Assembly (NCBI GenBank): GCA_963739135.1
Contig: CAVTZG010000013.1
Coordinates: 372,001-436,000 of the forward strand
Direction: 5' to 3'
DNA from: Palsa-504 sp963739135
GTDB lineage: Bacteria; Actinomycetota; Actinomycetes; Streptosporangiales; Streptosporangiaceae
DNA length: 64,000 nt
Shown: piece by piece, positions 1 through 8,726 of the stretch
Layout of the letters: each line of letters starts with the position of its first letter
Numbering within the stretch: position 1 is the first letter of the stretch
Made by a program: the position numbers and the translations under genes
Notes under the pieces: generated by a model
The model's database searches: none
What the model was told of the DNA's origin: nothing
The model's input: the letters and a program-made list of their open reading frames with translations, nothing else

Positions 1-643
1 GCGCCTCGGTGACCACGCGGAGATTGCCGCGCTGCATCGCCGGCCTCAGGTACGCGGCCAGGGCACTTTGCCGCCTGCCCGCCACGATGTTCAGATCGGA
101 CCACCCGAAGCCCTCCTCGAGGCCGCCGCTGATATCGTCCGCGCGCCGGTACCCGGCTTCTCCGGCGGCATCCAGGCACGCGGCCAGCACGGGATTGGGC
201 GGGGTCGCCGGGCCGACGATAAGCGGCCCGTCCATCCCGCGCAGCACGGGATCACGTCCTTTGGCGGTCTCGGTGCGGCGGAAGAACGGGAGCAGGTCGT
301 CGAACCCCCATCCGCCGGCGCCCTCCTTGACCCACCGGTCATAACTCGACCGGTGGCCCCGCACGAACACCATCGCGTTGACCGAGGACGAGCCGCCCAG
401 CACACGGCCCCGGGCCACCGCAACCGGCCGTCCGGCGGCGGTCTGGCCGGGCGCGACGTCACCCCAGTTCGCCGGGGACTGCAGAAGAGCCGGCCACGCC
501 GGGGGATACTCCGCGCCTGCAGGCGACTCCGCGGCGCCCGCCTCCAGCAAGAGCACCGACACCTCCGGGCTCTCCGAAAGCCGCGCGGCCAGCACGCACC
601 CGGCCGTCCCCCCGCCCACGATCACGAACTCGTAGCTGTCCAT
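1..643 (-). CDS. GMC-family FAD oxidoreductase, N-terminal part
   Basis: The gene starts at the ATG ending at 643 and runs off the left edge, leaving about 214 residues. The start is preceded by GGGAGGAGAG. The N-terminus carries the Rossmann FAD motif VGGGTAGCVLAARL (about residues 9-22), followed by the family signature GRVLGGSSSVNAMVFVRG (about 80-97). Both are diagnostic of the glucose-methanol-choline family, whose members oxidise alcohols using bound FAD. The C-terminal half with the active-site His is outside the window, so the substrate cannot be guessed. No gene lies close upstream. Confidence 0.93.
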   Translation of the reverse strand, partial: MDSYEFVIVGGGTAGCVLAARLSESPEVSVLLLEAGAAESPAGAEYPPAWPALLQSPANWGDVAPGQTAAGRPVAVARGRVLGGSSSVNAMVFVRGHRSSYDRWVKEGAGGWGFDDLLPFFRRTETAKGRDPVLRGMDGPLIVGPATPPNPVLAACLDAAGEAGYRRADDISGGLEEGFGWSDLNIVAGRRQSALAAYLRPAMQRGNLRVVTEA

Positions 644-1303
644 CCAGACCTCTCCTCCCGCATTCCCCAGCGGGCAGCCGTGGATGAGCACCACCAGCTG
701 GCCGCCGCCATGACCCCCTAACAGATCTCGGTACCGGCACCGTTGCCGGTACCGACGGTCACAAAGGCCCTTGATTTCTCCCGCCGGTCTGGCTGCCCGC
801 TGGTGGCACTGCCACGGCTGCCTCAGGTGGCTCCCCTGGTCTTCTGTGCCTGGGATCACGGTCCCGCTCCCGGGTCCCGCGTCGCACCCGTGAAAGCCCT
901 GGCCGGTACCCTGGTCCGCGATCAGGCGCGGACCCCGGTCGCTGGCCTCCTGGATTCCGCGGCCGACGTACCATAGCTGAGCTTGGAGGCTCACCACCAT
1001 CGGTCCGGACACCGCCAGCCCGGCGAACCCGCCGTCGATGCCGTACCTGCCCCGCTGCCCGGCCCGGCCACCGCGTTCCCGGCGGCCGTGACCTCCGCGG
1101 CTGGCTCCACGCCGCCAGTCTGCCAGCAATCAAGACCGGCGAGGTGGTGCTTCATGAGCTGAGCGGGATCCGCCGGGCACGGCCGGTGCGATACCGGCCG
1201 CCGGATATTGCTGCGTCAAGCCACGCTGCCTGTGATGCCGCGGCGAATACCTATCGTCTGCAGCCGTGCGTGACCGCGGGCTGCCGTCTCGCCGGGGTTT
1301 GCT
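644..1303. other. stretch without a recognisable gene
   Basis: All six frames give only arginine/proline-rich open frames typical of shadow reading in high-GC DNA. I see no family motif and no convincing ribosome binding site with a coding-like frame. It may hold decayed coding sequence, since the next recognisable piece (the nuclease-like fragment) is itself truncated at its 5' end. Confidence 0.5.
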
Positions 1304-1783
1304 GTGACGCCAGCGAATTCCCCGCCGCGCGCCGGGCGGCGGTCCGCCCCGGGATCACCGGGCTGGCTGGTATCGAGAACGTTGCGCCTTCCGCAAGAAC
1401 TCAATCCACTCCTGGCTACTGAGCAGCCGGGTGAACTTGCCCCGGCTGAACGCACAGCCAGCGGCCACGGCCAGCTCGATGCCCGCTGCCGTTTTGCTAC
1501 CGGGGACCGCGTTGATGTGACGTTCGAGAATCACCTGCCGGACCGGACGGTCATCGAGGTGGAAGCCGAGGGCGAACGCGAAGTCTGCGCTGGCATCCAC
1601 CAGGCCATCAAGTACCGCTCGCCCGCCGCGGCTGACGCCGGTTACCCGCTGCTGACCTCGCGGGTCAGGTCCCTGGTGGTGGCGTACTCCACCGAGTACT
1701 CGAAGGCCCGTGAACTTGCCGACCGCTACGACATCCCGCTTGTGTCCGTCAATGGCGAAAAGGCGCTGAACGGAGCACGGTAG
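1304..1783 (+). pseudogene. PD-(D/E)XK nuclease-like protein, 5'-truncated
   Basis: Only the last 85-90 residues look like a natural protein, from about GDRVDVTFENHLPDR onward. They contain an acidic strand (VIEVEAEG) followed by GIHQAIKYRS, an E-x-E then K pattern compatible with a PD-(D/E)XK nuclease fold, then a hydrophobic strand VRSLVVAYST. The first 55-70 residues of the open frame are low-complexity and probably not coding. I infer a remnant of a nuclease-fold protein. The family assignment rests on motif spacing alone and no partner gene is nearby. Confidence 0.45.
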
Positions 1784-1902
1784 TCCCGCCTGCATGGCAT
1801 GCACGAATCCGCCCGGAAAGTCAGCGCCGCCGCCGCTTCGGTCCCGGAAATGTGATCGGATCGGAGACGGCAGCGGGCTTTCGGTGAGCGGAGCGGCAAA
1901 CC

Positions 1903-2802
1903 TTAACCGGACAGCAGTGCCCGGGCGACCTCGTTCGGCTGGTCGATCTGGGGCCAGTGGCCCGCGCCGGCCAGGATCGTGGTCGTTGCTGTGCGCAGGT
2001 GCTTCGCCAGGTCCTCGGCCACGCCGGTGTTGAGGTAGGGGTCCTCGGCACCCCAGATCAGGCGGAAGGGAATGTCCAGCCGTTCAAGCTCTGCCAGGTG
2101 CTTGTCGTTGCGGGCGACTTCGGGCAGGAGTTGCGCGGTCATCTGGCCGAATGCGGGGCCGGCGCCGGGCTGCCTGCGGAAGTTCTCATCGATGAGCGGA
2201 CCGAGGAACTCGTCGTACCCGGCTCGCTTGTCGCTGGCGAGGACAGCACGGAACTGGCCGCGCTGGAACTGCAGCAACTCGGCGAAAAGCGCGGGATTCC
2301 GCAGGAAGTGCTGGCTGAGGGCGCTCAGCGAGGGAATGGCGAAAAGCCCGATGAATTCGGGGAACCGCAAGGTCTCGGCGTTGGCGTAAAAAGAGTTGAG
2401 CAGCGCTACCGCGGCGGTGCGCCGGGGGTAGCGCAGCGCGAAGTTCACCGCCGCGGGACCGCCGGCGTCATGCGCGACCGGAACGACCGTGTCGAGGTTC
2501 AAGGCGTCGACGACCGCGAGCAGGTCACCCACTTGCTGGTCGAAGGAGTACCCCTTGCCGGGCTTGTCGGATGCGCCGAAGCCGAGGAAATCGAAGAGCA
2601 CGACCCTCCTGCCAGCGCTCGCGAGCAAGGGGGCGACCTTCTCGAAGATCCGCAGGTTGTCGGGGAAGCCGTGGAGCATGACGAACGCGGGTGCGGAACC
2701 GCGGTAGTCACGGACGTAGAGTTCACCGCGGGTCGTGGGCACGCGCCGTTCCTGGTAGATGGCCTCGCCGCCGTTCGATACGGCGGGACTCCGCGCCGTC
2801 AT
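1903..2802 (-). CDS. alpha/beta hydrolase (epoxide hydrolase / haloalkane dehalogenase type)
   Basis: A 299-residue single-domain alpha/beta hydrolase. The oxyanion region HGFPDN (near residue 43) precedes the nucleophile elbow VAHDAGGP. An Asp nucleophile in an HDxGG context is typical of epoxide hydrolases and haloalkane dehalogenases rather than of Ser esterases. The late acid lies in the GAEDPYL segment and the catalytic His in GAGHWPQID near the end. Length is normal and it looks intact. Its start overlaps the stop of the carbonic anhydrase reading frame (ATGA, 2799-2802), so the two were probably co-transcribed and translationally coupled. The substrate is unknown. Confidence 0.85.
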   Translation of the reverse strand: MTARSPAVSNGGEAIYQERRVPTTRGELYVRDYRGSAPAFVMLHGFPDNLRIFEKVAPLLASAGRRVVLFDFLGFGASDKPGKGYSFDQQVGDLLAVVDALNLDTVVPVAHDAGGPAAVNFALRYPRRTAAVALLNSFYANAETLRFPEFIGLFAIPSLSALSQHFLRNPALFAELLQFQRGQFRAVLASDKRAGYDEFLGPLIDENFRRQPGAGPAFGQMTAQLLPEVARNDKHLAELERLDIPFRLIWGAEDPYLNTGVAEDLAKHLRTATTTILAGAGHWPQIDQPNEVARALLSG

Positions 2803-3334
2803 GACTCCACCCGCGCGGGCGGGACGACGGTCTTGATGAGTCCGGTGGCCACGTTGCAGACGAAGCCTGAGACGAAGACTCCGGCGGGGAGCCTCCTCTT
2901 GAGGACGTCGACGCGGACGGAGGCGGCCGGGTCGGTGACCGCCTTGGTGTCCAGGTCACTGACCGGGATCTCGAAGTACCCGGCCAGCACTTCGGGAAAC
3001 ACCGCCAGGTCCCTCATTCCGCAGCCGGTGTGATGCAGGACCACCAGGTGCGCGTCGCCCGGGGGCGGCCATCGCTATTCGCCTGGCTGACCTTCGCGAG
3101 CATCGCCAGCGTGCGGAGCGTCGCAGGCGTGACGCGTCCGCCGACGTTGCGGATCATGGTGGCCTCGCCGAGCTTGAGTCCCAGCACGTCGCTCGGGTCG
3201 ACGCGAGAGTCGACGCACCCGATGACCCGCAGGTTTCCTCCGGGCCTGATGGTGAGGCCGGCGAAGGAGCGGCCGTCGGCGAACGTGGCGTTCCGCCTGA
3301 TCAGCTCGTCCGTATCGATCACGGTGACAGCCAT
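2799..3334 (-). pseudogene. beta-carbonic anhydrase, frameshifted
   Basis: Beta-class carbonic anhydrase interconverts CO2 and bicarbonate with a zinc held by Cys, Asp/His and Cys. The first frame (3334 to about 3060) holds CVDSRVDP, the CxDxR zinc/catalytic motif. The second zinc motif HHTGC lies in another frame (about 3040 to 2799). The two join naturally near a CCCGGGGG run at 3058-3065, where one base must be gained or lost. Both halves are otherwise well preserved and together give a normal length of about 178 residues. It is either a recent pseudogene or a homopolymer sequencing error. It is coupled to the hydrolase downstream. Confidence 0.82.
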
Positions 3335-3346
3335 CCTCTCTGTTGA

Positions 3347-3883
3347 TCAGGCCAGATTCCCGGCCTGCTGGCTCGCCGCGGACGCTGCGAAGAAAACGCT
3401 TAGGTACTCCTCCGGGGTGGTCTGCCCGGTGCCGACCGCGCCGATCGCGGCGGGCGCCCAGCCGTGCATGCCCGCCGCGCCCCGCGGCGCCGACGACGCC
3501 AGAATCAGGCACCGGACCAGAGCGGGTCGGCGCAGGGCGATCTCCAGGGCCACGAAGCTGCCGATGGAAAACCCGAGCAGGTCGACCCGGCTGAGCCCGA
3601 GCGCGGCAGTGAAGGCGATCGCGTCACGGGCCATCTGCCCAATCGTGTCGGGTGCCACGCCGCTTGAGCCGCCGACCCCGGCGTTGCCGGAGGCGATCAC
3701 CCGGCCGGATCTGGCCAACTCGTCGGCCAGCGCGGGGTCCCAGTAGTCCAGGTTGCCGCGGAAGTGCTGGAGGAGCACGAGCGGGACCTGCGCCGGGTGG
3801 CCGCCGCTGTCCCGGTACGCGTAGTCGACGCCGTTCGCAGCCGTGGCCACGCTGTTCGGCAGTTCAGAGTACGACTGTGGCAT
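3347..3883 (-). pseudogene. alpha/beta hydrolase, C-terminally truncated
   Basis: Starting from the ATG at 3883, the protein reads like an alpha/beta hydrolase: an HG-loop region LLQHFRGNLDYWDP, then the nucleophile elbow GFSIGSFVA with Ser. It stops after 178 residues, just past the cap-region start. The acid and His residues, normally in another ~90 residues, are missing. The stop lies 12 bp before the carbonic anhydrase ATG, which suggests a deletion joined the two. An upstream in-frame extension to 4117 looks non-coding. Probably inactive. Confidence 0.7.
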
Positions 3884-4088
3884 AGCCTCAACCTGGGCCG
3901 CGGCCCCGGCGCGGAGATATCCGCATGCTGACTGCACCAGATCCGCCCGGCCGGGGGGATACTGTCCGCCCCCCCTGACTGTGCCCGCCAGGACCGCAGC
4001 GCAATCACGCTGCTGATACCGCCTCCGCCGGGACGCATGGTGACCTGGAAGGGCAAAGGGCGAAGACATACCGAGGCTGGAGGCCAGC

Positions 4089-4331
4089 ATGCCCACCATC
4101 GTTACCGCGGACGGCACGCAGATCTTCTACAAGGACTGGGCAGAGGGGCAGCCGATCTTTCCTGACCACGGCGCCGGGACCGCGCCGCTCGCATCGCCCC
4201 AGTCCGCGCTGCGGCTGACACACCGGGCCGGAGGAGTCGTATCGCAGACCAGCACCCGGCCAGCGTCCCGCCGCACGGCGGGCGTGCACGTCCTGCGCCA
4301 CGACGAACTGACCCGGCAATTCCCCGGATAG
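4089..4331 (+). pseudogene. chloroperoxidase-type alpha/beta hydrolase, N-terminal remnant
   Basis: The first ~28 residues (MPTIVTADGTQIFYKDW, then GQPI) match the N-terminus of non-haem chloroperoxidase-like hydrolases, which normally run to about 275 residues. After the HG motif the sequence loses resemblance and stops at residue 80. The gene is therefore a 5' stub. The reading is preceded by GGAGGCCAGC, a plausible old ribosome site. It sits divergently from the truncated hydrolase on its left. Confidence 0.7.
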
Positions 4332-4389
4332 CGCCGATGGCTCCGCTGCGCCCCGACGCGTGATCCACTGTCGTGTCACATGGGCCGTA

Positions 4390-4449
4390 ACACCACTGCC
4401 CGTTCGGGACAGATGAATTGAAAATCGTCCCGAACGGACGGGTGGTATC
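4390..4449. repeat. dispersed palindromic element, copy 1
   Basis: An 11-bp perfect inverted repeat (CCGTTCGGGAC at 4400-4410, GTCCCGAACGG at 4427-4437) encloses a 16-nt AT-rich loop. Outer bases ACCAC/GTGGT can extend the stem. The same GTTCGG...CCGAAC core recurs at 28032-28068, 43890-43926 and, degraded, near 37385-37413. It could act as a terminator or be a small repeated palindrome. The loop is long for an intrinsic terminator and no T-run follows. Confidence 0.7.
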
Positions 4450-4582
4450 AGCCCGCAGCGATGCGGCGCGTCCCGGTGTCTCCTGCTCCGGGAACCGCGG
4501 CAAGGGATCAGTTCGCCGGCCGCGGGTCCGGGGAAGTTCATCGAGTGGACACCACGTGACCGCGCGGACGATAGGAGCCTCC

Positions 4583-5818
4583 ATGACCGTCTCGTTTCAT
4601 CTCAGCCCGGAGCAGGAGCAACTGAAGCTCGGTGCCCGCCAGTTCGCCGAAGAGCACCTGCACCCGCTCGCCGCCGAGGTCCGCAAGGAGCCCGACCCGC
4701 TCAGGCGAGCCCTGCTGGCACGCCCGGTGTTCGAAAAGGCGGTCGCCGCGGGATTCCTCAAGGGGCTCATCCCGGCACCGTTCGGCGGAACCGCCGCCGG
4801 CGGGGTCGAGGCCTGCATCCTCATCGAGGAGTGGGCCTGCCACAGCCCCGACTTCGTGATCTCGCTCGCCGGACCGCTCCTCGCGCTCGCACCCGTCTAC
4901 GAGGCCGGCACGCCGGAGCAGATCCAGCGCTTCGTCGCCCCATTCCTGGCCGACCACGGCGCTCCGGTGGCCGCCATGGCGCTCAGCGAACCCGACGGCA
5001 CCGCCAACTTCGCCGCGCCACCGCCGGCCCAGGGCCTGCGCACCACCGCGGCGCCCGACGCGGACTGGTGGGTCATCAACGGCCGCAAGGCGTGGGCCTC
5101 CCATCTGGCAGGCTGGGATGGCAACGGCCCCGACGTGATGACGATCGTCTGCCGCACCCCTGGCGGGGTGTCTCTTATCGTCGCCGAACGCGAACACCTG
5201 GCCGGCCACATCGAGGTGGAAGAGCACTATGACCTCGCCGGCCTCCGCGGCTGCATGACGTCGCGGATCCGCCTGCACGATGTCCGCGTTCCGCGGTCGA
5301 ACATCCTGGGCGCCGAGGGGCAAGGTGTCCAGCTCACCTACAATACGTTCTGGGCCAGCGGCGCGTCGATCGGCATCTTCGCCGTCGCGGCGATGCGGCA
5401 GGCGTTCGATGTGGCCTATCACTATGCGCTGACCAACAAGCGAGGCGGCGCGGTGCCGATCATCGCCCACCAGTCGGTGGCCGATGTCCTCGCCGACGCG
5501 AAGGGCCGGATCGAGGCGGTCCGGCTGCTGGCCTGGCGCGCGCTGGATGCCGTGATCGCGCAGGACCCGGCGGGTCCCGAACTGGCCCTGCACGCGAAGA
5601 TCTTCGGCTCGGAGACGGGAGTGGAGGTCATCACCCGGCTCATGAACGTCGTCGGCGTCCAGGCCTACGACAGCAGCTTCCCGCTGATGGCCTACCTGTC
5701 CGAGGCCCTCGCCTACCCGGTCATCGAGGGCGGCAATATCGGCTTCCGCCGCCGCCAGCTCCAGGACCTGCTCCGCGCACCCGGATACAACCCGCTCAGC
5801 GCCTCAGGAATGGCCTGA
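4583..5818 (+). CDS. acyl-CoA dehydrogenase family protein
   Basis: A 411-residue flavoenzyme of the acyl-CoA dehydrogenase fold, which removes two hydrogens from an acyl-CoA and passes electrons to ETF. The ATG at 4583 follows AGGAG at the right distance; the open frame upstream is not coding-like. The N-terminal helical domain (LSPEQEQLKLGARQF), the middle FAD/substrate beta-domain (AMALSEPDGT, WVINGRKAWASH) and the C-terminal helical domain with VIEGGNIGFRRRQL are all present. That Glu is in the place of the usual catalytic base. No neighbouring ETF or ligase gene defines the substrate. The enzyme seems intact. Confidence 0.9.
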   Translation: MTVSFHLSPEQEQLKLGARQFAEEHLHPLAAEVRKEPDPLRRALLARPVFEKAVAAGFLKGLIPAPFGGTAAGGVEACILIEEWACHSPDFVISLAGPLLALAPVYEAGTPEQIQRFVAPFLADHGAPVAAMALSEPDGTANFAAPPPAQGLRTTAAPDADWWVINGRKAWASHLAGWDGNGPDVMTIVCRTPGGVSLIVAEREHLAGHIEVEEHYDLAGLRGCMTSRIRLHDVRVPRSNILGAEGQGVQLTYNTFWASGASIGIFAVAAMRQAFDVAYHYALTNKRGGAVPIIAHQSVADVLADAKGRIEAVRLLAWRALDAVIAQDPAGPELALHAKIFGSETGVEVITRLMNVVGVQAYDSSFPLMAYLSEALAYPVIEGGNIGFRRRQLQDLLRAPGYNPLSASGMA

Positions 5819-6667
5819 GCGGCGGGTTCGCCGCACCGAGTCTCGCTCCGGCGATCAACCGCGCTGAGCACCCCACCTCCACATATCAAGCCGAAGGAGG
5901 CCAAGAACCGGGTCCCACCTCGGACCTGATCCCGCCGGGCGACGACCAGCAGGCTGAACTGACGTCCGGGCCGCCTCGGCGCCACAGTGCAAGCCGGCCA
6001 GCCGCCCGGCGTGAGCTGGATCATCCTGGCCGGCCCGGAAGGCAACGAGTTCTGCCTGGAAGGATGACACATCGCCCTGACGGAACCCAGTGAGCTGGGC
6101 CGCCCTGCCGACGCCGGTCAGCGCGCTCGGGCTGACCGTCAGGACCGTCGGCCCTGAGCGGCTGCGCTCCCCGCCGGCAGCGAGACGACGCAGGTACCGA
6201 ACGGCGGGCACGCGCACGGACAGCAAGCAGCCTTCGCCCTCTCTCCACGGCCCTGCGAACAGCGTTCGATCCAGCGAGCGTTTGACCAGCCTGTATAAAT
6301 ATGCATCGCCGCCTTGCGCGGCGGACGCGCGCTCATGCCGCATATCGCGCGTTGGGTCAAGCCTGATGTAGTCGTCTCCGCGGCCGGGTGCCGCATCGAC
6401 GAGCACCTCGAGCAGTGGCCGGCGCATGCCTCAAGTGAACCAGTCATACCGGATCGTCCTGAGGTTGCCCCAGAGGCTACGTCGACCTATACGTCACGCT
6501 GAGTGACTGATAAGGCTAGGGAGAACGCTCACCGAGCCGCCTAAGGGCGGTTGCCGACTTCTCAGCGCTCACTCCTCAAGGCGCGCAGATCAGGTCGCTC
6601 TGCGTGTAAGGGAGCGGTCTGTAGACCGACGGCTCAGCTCTCCCCTTCACTCTGTTTCATTTGCCGT
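5819..6667. other. 849-bp stretch without an intact gene
   Basis: The interval holds one short VOC-family tail (given separately) and otherwise only shadow frames. A minus-strand frame at 5855-6427 is open for 190 codons but shows no family motif and is arginine/glycine-rich in the manner of a shadow. I see no tRNA or obvious terminator. Confidence 0.5.
5987..6067 (+). pseudogene. VOC/glyoxalase-family C-terminal scrap
   Basis: About 26 residues ending at TGA (6065-6067) include GVSWIILAGPEGNEFCL. This matches the common C-terminal signature of vicinal-oxygen-chelate proteins (DPEGNEF, carrying the last metal Glu). No matching N-terminal part is visible upstream, so this is a leftover end of a lost gene. 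Confidence 0.5.
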
Positions 6668-7444
6668 TCACGACCGGACGGCCGTGGATGCACCGAGGAT
6701 GAATGGGCGGTCGTCGGGTGCGGCCCGGCGTGCGGCCAGGATCTGGGCGGCGGGCCGGCCGATGGGGATGCGCAGGGGCAGTTGTGGTGCTTCTGCCGCG
6801 TCGGCGATCCCGGCCGCGACCTCTTCCGGCGTGATCATCTGGCTGGCGGGCGGGCCGCCCTGGGTGAGCAGGCGGGCGTAGGGATCGCCGGGCAGGGTGT
6901 AGGTGGTGACGTGGTCGGACGCGCCGGAGCTGACCGGGCCCGGTTCGAGCAGCGCGGCCTCGATCCCCAGCGGGCCCGCCTCGATGGCCAGGGCCTCGAC
7001 CAGCGCCTCGAGGGCCCATTTGGTCGCGGCGTAGGCCGCCTGGCGCGGCCGCACGATGCGCCCGGCGATGCTCGACAGGAACAGCAGCCGCCCGCGGCCG
7101 CGGGCGCGCATCCCCGGCAGGACCGCCTGCGCCACCCGCAGGGCGCCGATCGTGTTGACCTCCAGCAGCCGCGCGAGCGCCTCCGCCGGCGTCGCCTCGA
7201 CGGCGGCGACGAAGATCGCCCCGGCGTTGGCGACCAGGACGTCGACCTCCCCGGCCTCCCCGACCGCCGAGGTGATGCTGTCAGGGTCGGTGACGTCCAG
7301 CGCGAGCCGCTGGTCCGCCGGCAGGCCGGCGAGCGTGCCCGGGTCCCGCGCGGTGGCGATCACCCGGTGGCCGCGGCGGGCGAACTCCGCCGCCGCCGCG
7401 CGGCCGATGCCCTTTGACGCTCCTGTGATCAGCACCGATGCCAT
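6668..7444 (-). CDS. short-chain dehydrogenase/reductase
   Basis: A 258-residue classical SDR that would oxidise or reduce an alcohol/ketone with NAD(P). The cofactor motif TGASKGIG is at residues 7-14, NAG near 73, and the catalytic Tyr-Lys pair sits in YAATK, with an upstream Ser in LSSIAG. Length is normal. It is divergent from the HxlR regulator at 7554. The 109-bp gap between them carries two operator-like inverted repeats, so it is probably controlled by that regulator. Confidence 0.9.
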   Translation of the reverse strand: MASVLITGASKGIGRAAAAEFARRGHRVIATARDPGTLAGLPADQRLALDVTDPDSITSAVGEAGEVDVLVANAGAIFVAAVEATPAEALARLLEVNTIGALRVAQAVLPGMRARGRGRLLFLSSIAGRIVRPRQAAYAATKWALEALVEALAIEAGPLGIEAALLEPGPVSSGASDHVTTYTLPGDPYARLLTQGGPPASQMITPEEVAAGIADAAEAPQLPLRIPIGRPAAQILAARRAAPDDRPFILGASTAVRS

Positions 7445-7474
7445 GACGGCCTCCTGGATCCGGAAACTTGGGCA

Positions 7475-7533
7475 GGTTTGACCTCTAAACCCATGAACGC
7501 CACGCTAGGCCATGTCGGTTTGATATGCAAACC
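7475..7533. promoter_or_regulatory. two inverted-repeat operators between SDR and HxlR genes
   Basis: GGTTT-N7-AAACC lies at 7475-7491 and GGTTTG-N5-CAAACC at 7517-7533. Both share the GGTTT/AAACC arms and are centred 42 bp apart, four helical turns. Position and symmetry suit binding by the dimeric HxlR-type repressor encoded next door, acting on both divergent promoters. The binding itself is inferred. Confidence 0.65.
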
Positions 7534-7553
7534 TTCGTGCGTACACTTCAGGC

Positions 7554-8057
7554 ATGGACACGCAGCACGGCCGCCCCTGCTCGGCCGCGGCGGCGCTGGG
7601 GCTGGTGGGAGACCGCTGGGCGCTGCTGGCTGTCCGCGAAGTGATGTTCGGCAACCACCGGTTCAGCCAGATCGCGCGCAACACCGCAGCCCCCCGGGAC
7701 CGCCTCGCGGCGCGGCTGAAGGCCCTCGTCGCGGCGGGCATCCTCGAGCGCCGGCCATACCAGTCCAGCCCGCCGCGGCACGACTACCACCTCACCGCCG
7801 CGGGCCGGGAACTGGTACCGGTGCTGCACGCGCTGCGTGCCTGGGGCGACAAGTGGGCCATCGACACACCGCCCCTGCGGGTCGAACACCACGGCCACCC
7901 GGTCCGCACCCGGGTGATCTGCGCGACCTGCGGACAGCGCATCCGCGGGGACGACCTGCAGTACATCTCCGCCGTGCCGGACTGGGACATCCCCGGCCCC
8001 AAGCGCGGCGCCGGGCAGGCGGTTCCCGCCCCGCAACCGGCACCGGGCAGGACCTGA
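7554..8057 (+). CDS. HxlR-family winged-helix regulator
   Basis: A 167-residue DNA-binding protein. The N-terminus has the HxlR hallmark: a Cys near residue 9 (RPCSAAAAL), then DRWALLAVREVMFG, RFSQIARN and a recognition helix ending RLAARLKALVAAGILERRPY. A C-terminal extension contains CATCGQRI, a small knuckle that may bind metal. HxlR proteins often respond to electrophiles or aldehydes through the N-terminal Cys. The divergent SDR is the likely target, with paired GGTTT/AAACC operators in between. Confidence 0.9.
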   Translation: MDTQHGRPCSAAAALGLVGDRWALLAVREVMFGNHRFSQIARNTAAPRDRLAARLKALVAAGILERRPYQSSPPRHDYHLTAAGRELVPVLHALRAWGDKWAIDTPPLRVEHHGHPVRTRVICATCGQRIRGDDLQYISAVPDWDIPGPKRGAGQAVPAPQPAPGRT

Positions 8058-8543
8058 CCAGCTCCGCATGCCGCCCCGGGCCCGCGCGCTGCCTACCAGG
8101 CCACCCCGGACACCCGCGCAAGGCTGGCTGCTGCTGACCCGGCCAGCACCCAGCGGCAGCGTGACCTTAAATACGCGCACCAGCGAACCGGCGGTCTCCG
8201 CCACTGAGCCTTGCCGTCCCCGCATGAGATGCGCCCGCCTGGCGGACCTATCATCATGCCCTACATCTGCCCCGCTGGCGGCGGCCTCCGGCACTACGCA
8301 TCAGGGCTCGCTCATCGTCGGCCCGGTAAAACCGCCGGCTCAACCTCCAGCACGGTCCTACGCCCACTCTGCCGTACGTGCGGAGATGGCACATAACCCG
8401 GTGATCTGCACCCGGCCGCACGCATCGTCGGCGTGGTTCCCAGCCGCGCCGAATCGGCAGGGAGGATGTGGATAAGTGCTTCCGGCCCTGCCTCCCCCGT
8501 TTTGAGATGGTACGGGCGTAGGGTCGGGGGCCTGGGTCCCGGT
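8058..8543. other. intergenic stretch before IS110
   Basis: No frame shows a recognisable protein. The G/C-rich open frames on both strands are shadows. The left limit of the neighbouring IS110 element may lie somewhere near 8500-8544 but I cannot fix it. Confidence 0.5.
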
Positions 8544-8600
8544 CTGACCTCCTATTCGGCTGACACCATCTAGGGCTGTCCTGCGATCGATCTGTCGGCC
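8544..8600 (+). repeat. left direct repeat of IS110 element 1
   Basis: It begins CTGACCTCCTATTCGGCTG and ends GATCTGTCGGCC. It matches 9798-9852 in the same orientation over its whole length, with a handful of substitutions and a 2-bp length difference. It lies upstream of the transposase, adjacent to the predicted structured RNA. Confidence 0.75.
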
Positions 8601-8603
8601 GGG

Positions 8604-8726
8604 ATCCCAGGTTTTCAGGCACCCACCGGCGTGCCGGTCTGATCTGCCTGGCCTGGACTAGAGGCCGGGGTTTCACAGGTCCGACGGCCAGCGGGTGCGT
8701 GCCACCCCTCAACGCAGAGAAAAGGG
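8604..8726 (+). ncRNA. candidate IS110 bridge RNA (transposase leader)
   Basis: The 123 bp before the transposase ATG fold well by eye. An outer stem pairs GGCAC (8618-8622) with GTGCC (8699-8703). Inside are CCGG-CGTG-CCGG (8626-8637) and GGCCT-N7-AGGCC (8650-8666). IS110 elements are known to encode a bridge RNA in the non-coding region flanking the transposase, with internal loops that pair with donor and target DNA. The stems are seen; the guide function is inferred. Confidence 0.5.

Noticed and set aside
5855..6427. 190-codon minus-strand frame in the gap after acyl-CoA dehydrogenase
   Set aside because: No motif, biased composition and no good ribosome site; treated as non-coding.
6430..6560. 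Possible tRNA-like segment
   Set aside because: No consistent acceptor stem, T-loop GTTCRA or anticodon arm could be built.
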